A stretch of 64,000 nt of DNA from Pseudomonas libanensis (lineage in GTDB: Bacteria; Pseudomonadota; Gammaproteobacteria; Pseudomonadales; Pseudomonadaceae). The DNA lies in NCBI RefSeq assembly GCF_001439685.1, contig NZ_JYLH01000019.1:1-64000 (forward strand). Reading direction: 5' to 3'. This document shows, piece by piece, positions 43,077-55,797 of the stretch; positions within the stretch are counted from its first letter, which is position 1; every line of letters starts with the position of its first letter. The notes beneath the pieces are model-generated. The model saw only the letters and a list, made by a program, of their open reading frames with translations, made no database searches and was not told the DNA's origin. The position numbers were made by a program, and so were the translations under genes.

Positions 43077-44134
43077 TGCTTGCCTATATCCTAAGGCGCC
43101 TGCTGCTGATCATCCCGACGCTGGTGATCATCCTGCTGGTGAACTTCGTGATCGTGCAAGCGGCACCCGGCGGGCCGGTGGAACAGGCCATCGCCCATCT
43201 GCAAGGCATTGGCGGCGGCGGTGTCGCCGGCGCATCCGGCGAAGGCATCAGCGGCTCGCGGGCCAGCCGTGGCCTGGACCCGAAGCTGATCAAGGACATC
43301 GAAAAACAATACGGCTTCGACAAATCTGCGCCGGAACGCCTGTGGTTGATGCTCAAGAACTATGCCCAACTGGATTTCGGCAACAGCTTCTTTCGCGGCG
43401 CGACGGTGACGGACCTGATCCTGGAAAAGATGCCGGTCACGATTTCCCTTGGCCTGTGGGCCACCTTGATCACCTACCTGGTGTCGATCCCCCTGGGCAT
43501 ACGCAAGGCCGTGCGCCATGGCAGCAGCTTTGACATGTGGAGCAGCACCGCCATCGTGATCGGTTACGCGATGCCTGCGTTCCTGTTCGCGATGTTCCTG
43601 ATCGTGGTGTTCGCCGGCGGCACCTCGCTGAACTGGTTCCCGGTGCGCGGGCTGGTCTCGGAAAACTTTGCCGAACTGAGTACGGTGGGCAAGATTGCCG
43701 ACTATTTCTGGCACCTGGTGCTGCCGGTGACGGCGCTGGTGATCGGTGGGTTCGCCACCTTGACCATCCTCACCAAGAACTCTTTCCTCAATGAAATCAC
43801 GCGCCAGTACGTGGTCACCGCCCGCGCCAAGGGCTTGAGCGAACGCCGGGTGCTGTACGGGCACGTGTTCCGCAACGCCATGTTGCTGGTGATCTCGGGG
43901 ATTCCCCAGGCGTTTATCAGTGTGTTCTTTGCCGGCTCGCTGCTGATCGAGGTGATTTTCTCCCTCGATGGCCTGGGTCGCATGAGCTATGAAGCCGCTG
44001 TATCCCGGGACTACCCGGTGGTGTTCGGTTCGCTGTTTATCTTTACGTTGTTCGGGCTCTTGATAAAGCTCATCGGCGACCTCTGCTACACACTGGTGGA
44101 TCCGCGTATCGACTTCGCCGCGAGGAACGCCTGA
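43076..44134 (+). CDS. yejB: peptide ABC transporter permease YejB
   Basis: This 352-residue permease has six or so helices and the BPD_transp_1 loop (EITRQYVVTARAKGLSERRVLYGHVFRNA). The N-terminal LAYILRRLLLIIPTLVIILL helix and the glycine-rich periplasmic insertion (GGGGVAGASGEG) agree with YejB rather than DppB. The start overlaps the yejA stop (TGATG). Confidence 0.94.
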   Translation: MLAYILRRLLLIIPTLVIILLVNFVIVQAAPGGPVEQAIAHLQGIGGGGVAGASGEGISGSRASRGLDPKLIKDIEKQYGFDKSAPERLWLMLKNYAQLDFGNSFFRGATVTDLILEKMPVTISLGLWATLITYLVSIPLGIRKAVRHGSSFDMWSSTAIVIGYAMPAFLFAMFLIVVFAGGTSLNWFPVRGLVSENFAELSTVGKIADYFWHLVLPVTALVIGGFATLTILTKNSFLNEITRQYVVTARAKGLSERRVLYGHVFRNAMLLVISGIPQAFISVFFAGSLLIEVIFSLDGLGRMSYEAAVSRDYPVVFGSLFIFTLFGLLIKLIGDLCYTLVDPRIDFAARNA

Positions 44135-45156
44135 TGCTTAACCTGTCTCCCGTAGCCCGTCGGCGTTTCGAGCGGTTCAAAAAAAACCGTCGCGGCTGGT
44201 GGTCGCTGTGGTTGTTTATCGGCCTGTTTATCCTGACCCTGGGTGGCGAGTTGATCGCCAATGACAAGCCCCTGGTGCTCAGTTTCAAGAACGAGCTGTA
44301 TTTCCCGGTGTTCAAGCGCTACACCGAGCAACAGTTCGGCGGGCAACTACCCTTCCAGGCCGACTACCGCAGTGACTACGTGCAAAAGCTGATCAAGCAG
44401 GACGGCGGCTGGATGCTGTTCCCGCCGATTCCATTCAGCGACGACACGCCCAACTACGAATTGACCCGCCCGGCCCCGAGCCCACCGTCGGCGGTGAACT
44501 GGCTGGGCACCGATGACCAATCGCGCGATGTGTTGGCGCGGGTGATCTTTGGCGCGCGGGTGTCGATCCTGTTTGCCCTGGCCTTGACCGCCATCAGCGC
44601 CGCCATCGGCATCGCCGCCGGAGCCTTGCAGGGTTACTACGGCGGCTGGGTGGACTTGCTCGGACAGCGCATCCTCGAGGTGTGGTCCGGCCTGCCGGTG
44701 CTGTACCTGCTGATTATCCTGTCCGGGTTTGTGGAGCCGAATTTCTGGTGGCTGCTGGGGATCATGGCGCTGTTTTCCTGGCTGGCCCTGGTCGACGTAG
44801 TGCGTGCCGAGTTCCTGCGCGGGCGCAACCTGGAATACGTCAAGGCCGCCCGCGCTCTTGGCCTGGGCGACGGCAAGATCATTCGCCGACATATCCTGCC
44901 CAATGCCATGACCGCCACCTTGAGCTATTTGCCGTTCATCCTGACCGGGGCGATATCCACCTTGAGCGCCTTGGACTTCCTCGGCTTCGGTATGCCTGCC
45001 GGCAGTGCTTCGCTGGGTGAGCTGATCGCCCAGGGCAAGCAGAACCTGCAAGCCCCGTGGCTGGGCCTCACGGCATTTTTTACCCTGGCGCTGATCCTGT
45101 CGCTGCTGGTGTTTATCGGCGAGGCGTTGCGTGACGCCTTCGACCCTCGCTCATGA
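44134..45156 (+). CDS. yejE: peptide ABC transporter permease YejE
   Basis: This 340-residue permease begins with the YejE-type basic segment (RRRFERFKKNRRGWWSLWLF) and contains the loop EYVKAARALGLGDGKIIRRHILPNA for coupling to the ATPase. The start overlaps the yejB stop (TGATG). Together with YejB it makes the membrane channel. Confidence 0.94.
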   Translation: MLNLSPVARRRFERFKKNRRGWWSLWLFIGLFILTLGGELIANDKPLVLSFKNELYFPVFKRYTEQQFGGQLPFQADYRSDYVQKLIKQDGGWMLFPPIPFSDDTPNYELTRPAPSPPSAVNWLGTDDQSRDVLARVIFGARVSILFALALTAISAAIGIAAGALQGYYGGWVDLLGQRILEVWSGLPVLYLLIILSGFVEPNFWWLLGIMALFSWLALVDVVRAEFLRGRNLEYVKAARALGLGDGKIIRRHILPNAMTATLSYLPFILTGAISTLSALDFLGFGMPAGSASLGELIAQGKQNLQAPWLGLTAFFTLALILSLLVFIGEALRDAFDPRS

Positions 45157-45166
45157 GTAATTGCCT

Positions 45167-46738
<1,572 letters not shown>

Positions 46739-46760
46739 TGATCAACAGGATTCTGCCTCC

Positions 46761-48152
46761 ATGAGCACCAGCCTCAAGGACTACCAACACGTTCGCGGCC
46801 TGGCCATCCAGTCGCTGTTCGAGATCATCGAGCAGTCCAGCGAAGGCACGGTCATTGTCGACCGCGATGCGAACATCGTGTGGATGAACGAGCGCTACGC
46901 CAGGCGTTTCGGCCTGCACAGCGCCGATGAAGCCATCGGCCAACCCTGCGAGCAGGTGATTTCCAACAGCCTGTTGCGCCAGGTGGTGCGCAACGACCGG
47001 CCGATCCTGCTGGATATCCAGGACACCCCCAAGGGCCCGTTGGTGGTGATGCGCCTGCCGATCCACGACGATGCCGGGGCGGTCATCGGCGCGATTGGGT
47101 TCGCGCTGTTCGATGAGCTGCGCAACCTGTCGCCGCTGATCGAGCGCTACCTGAGCATGCAGCAGGAGCTGGCCTCGACGCGCTCGCTGCTGCGGTCGCG
47201 GCAAAGCAAATACAACTTCGCGCACTTTATCGGCACCAGCGCCGCCAGCCTCGAGGTCAAGCGCCGGGCGCGGCGCAGTGCGAGCGCTGAGTCACCGGTG
47301 CTGCTGCTGGGGGAAACCGGCACCGGCAAGGAACTGCTCGCCCAGGCCATCCACGGCGCGTCACCACGGGCGCACAAAGCTTTCGTGAGTATCAACAGCG
47401 CGGCGATTCCCCATGACCTGCTCGAGGCCGAGTTCTTTGGCACCGCCCCCGGCGCGTTTACCGGCGCCGACCGCAAGGGCCGCCCCGGCAAGTTCCAGAT
47501 CGCCCAGGGCGGCACACTGTTCCTCGACGAAATCGGCGACATGCCGCTGCCGCTGCAAAGCAAACTGCTGCGGGTACTGCAGGAAAAGGAATTCGAGCCG
47601 GTGGGCTCCAACGAGATGCTGCACAGCGATGTGCGGGTGATTGCTGCCACGTCCATGGACCTGGAAGCCGCGATCAAGCGCGGCGAGTTTCGTGCGGATT
47701 TGTACTACCGCCTCAATGTACTGCCTATTCAAGTGCCGCCGTTGCGCGAGCGCCTGGAAGATATACCGGCCCTGAGCGAGGCGATCCTCGAAGAGCTGCG
47801 CAGCCAGCATGAGCTTGATCGTGAGGCCTTGGCGTTGCTGGCCCAGCATGCGTGGCCCGGGAATATCCGCGAACTGCGCAATGTGTTGGAGCGTGCAGCG
47901 TTGTTGAGTGACGACCTGGTATTGAACGCCAGTGAGATTCGCGCAGCGATTGGCACGTTCAGCCCGGTGGCCCGTGGCGCGGTGGCGGCGGTCGAGGGTG
48001 AAACTTTCACGGTGGCGCGAGAGCGGTTTGATCGCCAGGTGATTGCGGGGGCGCTCAAGGCCTGTGACGGGAATGTGGTGGAGGCGGCCAAGCGGTTGGG
48101 GCTTGGGCGGTCGACGTTGTATAAAAAAATGCTGGCGCTTGGACTAACCTAG
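46761..48152 (+). CDS. hbcR: sigma-54-dependent activator with PAS domain (HbcR-like)
   Basis: This 463-residue enhancer-binding protein has an N-terminal PAS domain (about residues 15-120), an AAA+ domain with Walker A GETGTGKE, the GAFTGA loop and Walker B LFLDEIGDM, and a C-terminal Fis-type helix-turn-helix. The next genes are a GntP permease, bdhA and acetoacetyl-CoA synthetase, as around P. aeruginosa PA2005 (HbcR), reported to activate 3-hydroxybutyrate use with RpoN (from memory). A fitting sigma-54 promoter and paired palindromes lie downstream. AGGA precedes the ATG at 46761. The symbol is by context. Confidence 0.85.
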   Translation: MSTSLKDYQHVRGLAIQSLFEIIEQSSEGTVIVDRDANIVWMNERYARRFGLHSADEAIGQPCEQVISNSLLRQVVRNDRPILLDIQDTPKGPLVVMRLPIHDDAGAVIGAIGFALFDELRNLSPLIERYLSMQQELASTRSLLRSRQSKYNFAHFIGTSAASLEVKRRARRSASAESPVLLLGETGTGKELLAQAIHGASPRAHKAFVSINSAAIPHDLLEAEFFGTAPGAFTGADRKGRPGKFQIAQGGTLFLDEIGDMPLPLQSKLLRVLQEKEFEPVGSNEMLHSDVRVIAATSMDLEAAIKRGEFRADLYYRLNVLPIQVPPLRERLEDIPALSEAILEELRSQHELDREALALLAQHAWPGNIRELRNVLERAALLSDDLVLNASEIRAAIGTFSPVARGAVAAVEGETFTVARERFDRQVIAGALKACDGNVVEAAKRLGLGRSTLYKKMLALGLT

Positions 48153-48167
48153 TCTCAAAAAAGAGAC
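48152..48167. promoter_or_regulatory. palindrome GTCTC-N6-GAGAC, copy 1 (candidate activator site)
   Basis: A perfect 5-base inverted repeat with 6-base spacer begins at the last base of the hbcR stop codon. It is 222 bases before the -12 of the candidate sigma-54 promoter. A second copy with identical spacing is at 48297-48312. It could also serve as a short hairpin for the end of hbcR. Confidence 0.5.
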
Positions 48168-48195
48168 GCCATTCCCAATATCAAGACATTCTTAT

Positions 48196-48282
48196 GTGGG
48201 AGCTGGCTTGCCTGCGATAGCGGTCTAACAGTGCCCTACAAGCCAGCTGAACCACCGCTATCGCAGGCAAGCCAGCTCCCAC
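48196..48282. repeat. REPIN between the two palindromes
   Basis: GTGGGAGCTGGCTTGCCTGC (from 48196) and its inverted partner ending GCCAGCTCCCAC at 48282 form a near-perfect long hairpin. It separates the two GTCTC-N6-GAGAC copies. Confidence 0.85.
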
Positions 48283-48296
48283 AAGGATCTCCACTC

Positions 48297-48312
48297 GTCT
48301 CTGGATTGAGAC
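48297..48312. promoter_or_regulatory. palindrome GTCTC-N6-GAGAC, copy 2 (candidate activator site)
   Basis: Identical arms and spacing to the copy at 48152. It lies about 77 bases before the -12 element, a usual distance for an enhancer-binding protein. A further GTCTC half-site follows at 48317. Confidence 0.6.
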
Positions 48313-48375
48313 TGCCGTCTCGAAAATCACTCTAAATCCACAATAAATCAATACATATCAACAAGTTATAAATCT

Positions 48376-48391
48376 GGCACGCATCTCGCTA
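48376..48391 (+). promoter_or_regulatory. sigma-54 (-24/-12) promoter of the 3-hydroxybutyrate module
   Basis: TGGCACG-CATC-TCGCT matches the -24/-12 consensus well: the -24 half is perfect, GG and GC are 10 bases apart, and only one base of the TTGC half differs. The -12 GC is at 48389-48390. It lies about 56 bases upstream of the GntP permease start. Confidence 0.75.
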
Positions 48392-48446
48392 TAGCTCCCT
48401 CCCACAGCCTCACCCCACAACAATAACAATCCGATGGAGACACACC

Positions 48447-49838
48447 ATGAGTGTGATCATTGCCCTGGCCGCGCTCGCGCTGCTGATGCTGGCGGCCTAC
48501 CGCGGCTATAGCGTCATCCTGTTTGCCCCCATTGCCGCCCTTGGGGCGGTGTTGCTCACCGACCCCTCCGCCGTCGCCCCTGCTTTCACCGGGGTGTTCA
48601 TGGAAAAGATGGTGGGCTTTATCAAGCTGTATTTCCCGGTGTTCCTGCTTGGCGCGGTGTTCGGCAAGCTGATCGAGTTGTCGGGTTTCTCACGTTCCAT
48701 CGTCGCCGCTGCGATCCGCTTGCTTGGCACGCGCCAAGCGATGCTGGTCATCGTGTTGGTCTGCGCCCTGCTCACCTACGGCGGCGTATCGCTGTTTGTG
48801 GTGGTGTTTGCGGTGTACCCGTTCGCGGCGGAGATGTTCCGCCAGAGCAATATCCCCAAGCGCCTGATCCCGGCGACCATCGCCCTTGGCGCGTTCTCGT
48901 TCACCATGGACGCCCTGCCCGGCACGCCGCAGATCCAGAACATCATCCCCAGCACCTTCTTCAACACCACCGCCTGGGCCGCACCGTGGCTGGGGTTGAT
49001 CGGCACGATCTTCGTATTCTGCGCCGGCATGCTCTACCTGGCGCGCCAGCGCAACAAGGCCCAGCGAGCCGGCGAAGGCTATGGCACCGAGCTGCGTAAT
49101 GAGCCAGAAACTGCTGAGAACCTCACCTTGCCCAACCCATGGGTCGCGCTGTCACCGCTGATCCTGGTCGGGGTTATGAACCTGTTGTTTACCCACTGGA
49201 TCCCGCAATGGTACGGCAAGACCCACAGCCTCAGCCTGCCGGGCATGAGCACGCCGGTAACCACCGAAATTGCCAAGCTCACCGCCATCTGGGCGGTACA
49301 GGCGGCATTGCTGGTGGGGATTATCGTGGTGCTGGTGTTCGGCTTCTCCGCAATCAAAAGCAAGCTGGCCGAAGGCAGCAAGAGCGCGGTGAGCGGTGCG
49401 TTGCTCGCCGCCATGAACACCGCATCGGAATACGGCTTTGGTGCGGTGATCGCTTCGCTGCCGGGCTTTCTGGTACTGGCGGACTGGCTCAAGGGCATCC
49501 CCAACCCGCTGGTCAACGAAGCGATTACCGTGACCCTGCTGGCCGGCATCACCGGTTCCGCCTCCGGCGGCATGAGCATCGCCCTGGCGGCAATGTCCGA
49601 GAGCTTTATTTCGGCGGCCTACGCGGCCAATATCCCCCTTGAAGTGCTGCACCGGGTCGCGGCCATGGCCAGCGGCGGCATGGACACCCTGCCCCACAAC
49701 GGCGCGGTGATTACCCTGCTGGCGGTCACCGGGTTGACCCACCGCGAGGCCTACAAGGACATTTTCGGCATCACCATCATCAAGACCCTCGCGGTGTTCG
49801 TGGTGATCGGTACTTTCTACGCCACTGGCATTGTGTGA
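48447..49838 (+). CDS. GntP-family permease (probable 3-hydroxybutyrate/organic acid)
   Basis: This 463-residue membrane protein has about twelve helices and belongs to the GntP/CitMHS-like ion-transporter group. Family-like segments include LPGTPQIQN and SGGMDTLPHNGAVITLL. Most members carry gluconate or short hydroxy-acids; the adjacent bdhA and acetoacetyl-CoA synthetase genes suggest 3-hydroxybutyrate or acetoacetate (inference). GGAG precedes the ATG. It is the first gene after the sigma-54 promoter. Confidence 0.85.
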   Translation: MSVIIALAALALLMLAAYRGYSVILFAPIAALGAVLLTDPSAVAPAFTGVFMEKMVGFIKLYFPVFLLGAVFGKLIELSGFSRSIVAAAIRLLGTRQAMLVIVLVCALLTYGGVSLFVVVFAVYPFAAEMFRQSNIPKRLIPATIALGAFSFTMDALPGTPQIQNIIPSTFFNTTAWAAPWLGLIGTIFVFCAGMLYLARQRNKAQRAGEGYGTELRNEPETAENLTLPNPWVALSPLILVGVMNLLFTHWIPQWYGKTHSLSLPGMSTPVTTEIAKLTAIWAVQAALLVGIIVVLVFGFSAIKSKLAEGSKSAVSGALLAAMNTASEYGFGAVIASLPGFLVLADWLKGIPNPLVNEAITVTLLAGITGSASGGMSIALAAMSESFISAAYAANIPLEVLHRVAAMASGGMDTLPHNGAVITLLAVTGLTHREAYKDIFGITIIKTLAVFVVIGTFYATGIV

Positions 49839-49845
49839 GGTTTTC

Positions 49846-50619
49846 ATGACGACTTTGAATGGCAAGACCGCCCTGGTCACCGGCTCCACCAGCGGCATCG
49901 GCTTAGGCATAGCCCTGAGCCTGGCCAAGGCCGGTGCCAACCTGATCCTCAATGGCTTCGGCGACGCCAGCGCGGTGATCGCCCAGGTGCAGGCGTTTGG
50001 CGGCAAGGTCGGGCACCACCCGGCAGACGTCAGCGACCCGGCGCAGATTGCCGACATGTTCGCCTACGCCGAGCGCGAATTCGGCGGCGTCGACATTCTG
50101 GTCAACAACGCCGGCATCCAGCATGTGGCGGCGGTGGAAGACTTTCCGGTGGAACGCTGGGATTCGATCATCGCCATCAACCTGTCCTCGGTGTTCCACA
50201 GCACACGCCTGGGCTTGCCGGGCATGAAGGCCAAGGGCTGGGGGCGCATCGTCAACATCGCCTCGGTGCACGGCCAGGTCGGCTCAGTGGGCAAGGCCGC
50301 GTATGTGGCGGCCAAGCATGGGGTGATTGGCCTGACCAAGGTGGTGGGTTTGGAGACCGCCACCAGCAATGTGACCTGCAACGCCATCTGCCCGGGCTGG
50401 GTGCTGACGCCGTTGGTGCAGAAGCAGATTGACGATCGGGTGGCCACGGGGGTCGACCCGCAACAGGCGCAGCAGGACTTACTGGCTGAAAAACAGCCGT
50501 CGCTGGAGTTCGTCACGCCGTCGCAACTGGGCGAGCTGGTGTTGTTCCTGTGCAGCGAGGCCGGCAGCCAGGTACGTGGCGCCGCGTGGAATATCGACGG
50601 CGGCTGGCTGGCCCAGTAA
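49846..50619 (+). CDS. bdhA: 3-hydroxybutyrate dehydrogenase
   Basis: This 257-residue SDR should oxidise (R)-3-hydroxybutyrate to acetoacetate with NAD. It has the cofactor loop TGSTSGIG, NNAGIQHVA, a serine in NIASVHG and the YVAAK catalytic pair. Residue patterns (NAICPGWVLTPLVQKQI) match 3-hydroxybutyrate dehydrogenases closely. The ATG at 49846 has GAGG upstream and lies 7 bases after the permease stop. Acetoacetyl-CoA synthetase follows. Confidence 0.93.
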   Translation: MTTLNGKTALVTGSTSGIGLGIALSLAKAGANLILNGFGDASAVIAQVQAFGGKVGHHPADVSDPAQIADMFAYAEREFGGVDILVNNAGIQHVAAVEDFPVERWDSIIAINLSSVFHSTRLGLPGMKAKGWGRIVNIASVHGQVGSVGKAAYVAAKHGVIGLTKVVGLETATSNVTCNAICPGWVLTPLVQKQIDDRVATGVDPQQAQQDLLAEKQPSLEFVTPSQLGELVLFLCSEAGSQVRGAAWNIDGGWLAQ

Positions 50620-50680
50620 CCCCCTCTCACATTGGGACCCTATTGTTTGGAAGACCGATACTAGAACAAGAGATTTCGCT

Positions 50681-52636
<1,956 letters not shown>

Positions 52637-52650
52637 ATGAAAGGTTTCAG

Positions 52651-52667
52651 CGCTGACGCAGCGTTTT
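52651..52667 (+). terminator. possible terminator after acetoacetyl-CoA synthetase
   Basis: A 5-base stem CGCTG-ACG-CAGCG (52651-52663) is followed by TTTT, 14 bases past the stop. It is short, so the call is weak. Confidence 0.4.
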
Positions 52668-52775
52668 GAAGAAAAACCCTCACCGCATGCTATTTTTCGG
52701 GGGTAGTCACCTGCTGTTATCCCTTGGGACAATGGGTGTTGTCATATTTCAAAGCGTCATGCTCAGGGCTTTTTC

Positions 52776-55313
52776 ATGAATGGAACATCCACCGGTAGCG
52801 AAGCCGCTGCATTGATCAAGCGGCTGGACTGGGCACAAAGCCCTCTCGGTGAGGTCACTGATTGGCCGCAGAGCCTGCGCACCGCCGTCGATATCGTCGT
52901 GCATTCGCCGATGCCGATGGTGCTGCTGTGGGGCCCGCAACTCACTCAACTCTACAACGACGCCTTTGCCCTGCTGGTGGGCAACAAGCACCCCGGCGCC
53001 CTTGGCCAGCCGGCGCACCATACCTGGCCGGAGCTGGAAAGCTTCGCCGGGCCGGTCTACGACGCGGTCCTCAGCGGCCAGGTGCGCACCTTCAGCGAGC
53101 AGCGCTTCGTGGTGCAACGCCAGGGCCGCGACACCGACATCTGGCTCGACTTGACCTACAGCCCGGTGCGCGATGAAAGCGGCCTGGTGGCCGGTATCCT
53201 GGTCACCGCCATCGAAACCAACGAGCGGCGCAGCAAAGCCCTCGAACTGCAGCAGCGCTCCGAAGAGAGCCTCAAGGCCCAGCACAGTACCGAGCAGCGC
53301 CTGCAACTGGCCCTGGCGGCAACCGATGCGGTAGGCACCTGGGATTGGGATATCGGTGAAGACCGCTTTATCGCCGACGCCCATTTCGCCCACCTGCATG
53401 GCGTCGACCCCAATGACGCGGGCCTGTTGCCCATCAGCGCCTACCTGCAAGGCGTGCACCCCGAAGACCGTGGCATGGTGGCGCGCAGCATCAAGCATTG
53501 CATCACCTTCGGCACTGAATACGCCGAGGAATACCGCCTGCTGCAAGCCGACGGCCAAGTGCGCTGGGTGTTCGCTCGTGGCCGCTGCTACAAGGATCAG
53601 CAGGGCCGCCCAGCGCGGTTCCTCGGCGCCGCGCTGGACCTCACCGAGCGCAAGCACACCGAACAGGCCCTGCGTCAAAGCCAGACCGAGCTGCAACTGA
53701 TCATCAACGCCATGCCGGTGCTGATCGGTTATGTCGACCATGAGCAGCGCTTTCGCTTGAACAACAGCGCCTACCTCGACTGGTACGGCATGACCCCCCA
53801 GGAGCTGTACGGCAAGTCCATCCGCGAAGTCCTCGGCGACGAGGTGTATGCCGGGCGCGCGGACAAGATCGAAGCCGCCCTCAACGGCAAGGCGTGCAGC
53901 TTCATGACCATCACGCCGCATCGCGACGGTCGCCCGCGCCACGCGCTGATGAAGTACCTGCCGCGCTTCAGCAACGACGGCTCGGTCAATGGCTTCTACA
54001 TCTTTGTGATCGACGAGACCGAACGCAAACTCACCGAAGAAGCCCTGCGCCATCTCAACGAGAACCTCGAAGAACGCGTGGCCCAGCGCACCCAGGCCCT
54101 GGCCGAAGCCAACCAGCGCCTGCAAAACGAGATGTTCGAGCGCGAGCGCGCCGAAGATGCCTTGCGTCACGCGCAAAAGATGGAAGCGGTGGGCCAGCTC
54201 ACTGGCGGCATCGCCCATGACTTCAACAATATGCTCACCGGCATCATCGGCAGTCTCGACCTGATGCAACGCTATATCGCTGCCGGACGCAGCGACGATA
54301 TCGGCCGCTTTGCCGATGCCGCCGTCGCCTCCGCCCACCGTGCCGCGGCCCTCACCCACCGCCTGCTGGCGTTCTCGCGGCGCCAGTCGCTGGACCGGCG
54401 CCCCACCGATCCCAACCAGTTGGTGGCGTCCCTGGAAGACCTGTTCCAGCGCACCAAGGGCGCGCATATCACGCTTAATGTGCAATTGGGCAAGGACATC
54501 TGGCCAGTGAACACCGACGCCAGCCAACTGGAAAACGCCCTGCTCAACCTGGTGATCAACGCCCGCGATGCCATGCCCGATGGCGGTGAGTTGCTGATCG
54601 AAACCGCCAACAGCTATTTGGACGGCACCGACATCACCACCCTGGAACCTGTCAAGGCCGGCGACTATGTGATGCTCGGCGTGAGCGACAATGGCAGCGG
54701 CATGGCGCCGAAAATTCTCGCCAAGGCCTTCGATCCATTCTTCACCACCAAGCCCATCGGCCAAGGCACTGGCCTCGGGTTGTCGATGATTTATGGCTTT
54801 GCCCAGCAGTCCGGAGGCCATGTGACCATCCAGAGCGAACCGGGCCAGGGCACCTGTGTGCGCCTGTACCTGCCACGCCTGTATGGCACCGCGCTGGAAA
54901 ACAACCTGCCCGCCAGCCTGGCCGAAGCCCCCGTGGCCCAAGCCGGTGAAGCAGTGGTGGTGGTCGAGGACGACCCGGCGGTGCGCATGCTGGTGGTCAA
55001 CGTGCTCAACGAGCTGGGCTATACCGCCCACCAGGCGGCGGATGCCCGCGCGGCGCTGCCGCTGCTGGAGTCGGATCTGCGCGTCGACCTGCTGGTGACC
55101 GACGTCGGTCTGCCTGGCATGAACGGTCGGCAACTGGCAGAAATCGCCCGCCAGCATCGCCCGGGCCTGCGGGTGTTGTTCATGACCGGTTATGCCGAGA
55201 AAGCCGCCGAACGCCAAGGCTTCCTGGAAGACGGCATGGGCATGGTGGCCAAGCCGTTTTCCATCGACCTGCTGGCCACCAAAATCCGCGGCATGCTCGG
55301 CGTCGAGGCATGA
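52776..55313 (+). CDS. hybrid histidine kinase/response regulator with three PAS-type domains
   Basis: This 845-residue cytoplasmic protein has three sensor repeats (about residues 20-150, 170-300 and 305-425), a short coiled coil, a HisKA domain with phosphoacceptor H481 in AHDFNNMLTG, an HATPase domain (NLVINARDAMPDGG, GLGLSMIYG), and a C-terminal receiver with Asp776 in VTDVGLPGMNG. No transmembrane helix is present. The HDFNN box marks the HWE-unrelated 'HisKA-FNN' kinase class. The partner regulator and signal are unknown. It follows the ketone-body genes but has its own 139-base upstream region. Confidence 0.9.
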   Translation: MNGTSTGSEAAALIKRLDWAQSPLGEVTDWPQSLRTAVDIVVHSPMPMVLLWGPQLTQLYNDAFALLVGNKHPGALGQPAHHTWPELESFAGPVYDAVLSGQVRTFSEQRFVVQRQGRDTDIWLDLTYSPVRDESGLVAGILVTAIETNERRSKALELQQRSEESLKAQHSTEQRLQLALAATDAVGTWDWDIGEDRFIADAHFAHLHGVDPNDAGLLPISAYLQGVHPEDRGMVARSIKHCITFGTEYAEEYRLLQADGQVRWVFARGRCYKDQQGRPARFLGAALDLTERKHTEQALRQSQTELQLIINAMPVLIGYVDHEQRFRLNNSAYLDWYGMTPQELYGKSIREVLGDEVYAGRADKIEAALNGKACSFMTITPHRDGRPRHALMKYLPRFSNDGSVNGFYIFVIDETERKLTEEALRHLNENLEERVAQRTQALAEANQRLQNEMFERERAEDALRHAQKMEAVGQLTGGIAHDFNNMLTGIIGSLDLMQRYIAAGRSDDIGRFADAAVASAHRAAALTHRLLAFSRRQSLDRRPTDPNQLVASLEDLFQRTKGAHITLNVQLGKDIWPVNTDASQLENALLNLVINARDAMPDGGELLIETANSYLDGTDITTLEPVKAGDYVMLGVSDNGSGMAPKILAKAFDPFFTTKPIGQGTGLGLSMIYGFAQQSGGHVTIQSEPGQGTCVRLYLPRLYGTALENNLPASLAEAPVAQAGEAVVVVEDDPAVRMLVVNVLNELGYTAHQAADARAALPLLESDLRVDLLVTDVGLPGMNGRQLAEIARQHRPGLRVLFMTGYAEKAAERQGFLEDGMGMVAKPFSIDLLATKIRGMLGVEA

Positions 55314-55356
55314 GTTCAGGCATAATCGCGCGCCGTCGCACTGCTGGTAGAGACCA

Positions 55357-55632
55357 ATGAAAGCCCAAGCCCGTCATATCCTGGTGAAAACCAGCGAAGA
55401 AGCCGAACAACTCAAGCAGCGCATTGCCAAGGGCGAAGCCTTTGATGTGCTGGCCAAGAAGTACTCCACCTGCCCGTCGGGCAAGCGCGGCGGCGACCTC
55501 GGTGAAGTGCGGCCCGGGCAGATGGTGGGGGCGATTGATGCGGTGATCTTCAAGAAGCCGGTGAAGGTGGTGCACGGGCCGATCAAGAGCAAGTTCGGGT
55601 ATCACCTGGTGCAGGTGTTTTACCGCGACTGA
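55357..55632 (+). CDS. parvulin-type peptidyl-prolyl isomerase (PpiC paralogue)
   Basis: This 91-residue single-domain parvulin has the same landmarks as the protein at 40806: ARHILV, CPSGKRGGDLGEVRPGQMV and SKFGYHLV. About half the residues are identical. It has no signal peptide. Residue differences in the substrate pocket (basic KKPVKVVHG here) may alter specificity (inference). Confidence 0.92.
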   Translation: MKAQARHILVKTSEEAEQLKQRIAKGEAFDVLAKKYSTCPSGKRGGDLGEVRPGQMVGAIDAVIFKKPVKVVHGPIKSKFGYHLVQVFYRD

Positions 55633-55694
55633 TGGGTTGCCTTTTAGCCCTCATCGGGGCATAGGTATCTACACAACTCTGTAGCGCTCAACGG

Positions 55695-55790
55695 TAACCA
55701 CGATGCGAAGCGAGCCGCTCTTGATCTTGATCTCAGGCGCCCCGTTAAACCACGCTGGCCGGAATTCGACAGGGATGGATATGTACCCGG
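55695..55790. repeat. truncated copy of the dispersed structured repeat
   Basis: Nearly the same sequence as 17550-17658 up to GACAGGGAT, then directly GGATATGTAC, which in the longer copy lies at 17872-17881. The intervening 213 bases with the cruciform are absent here. A tandem GGAT marks the junction. Confidence 0.7.
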
Positions 55791-55797
55791 TATAGCT

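Noticed and set aside
52749..55217. 822-codon open frame on the minus strand opposite the hybrid kinase
   Set aside because: It mirrors the kinase gene, has shadow-like composition, and has no recognisable domain.
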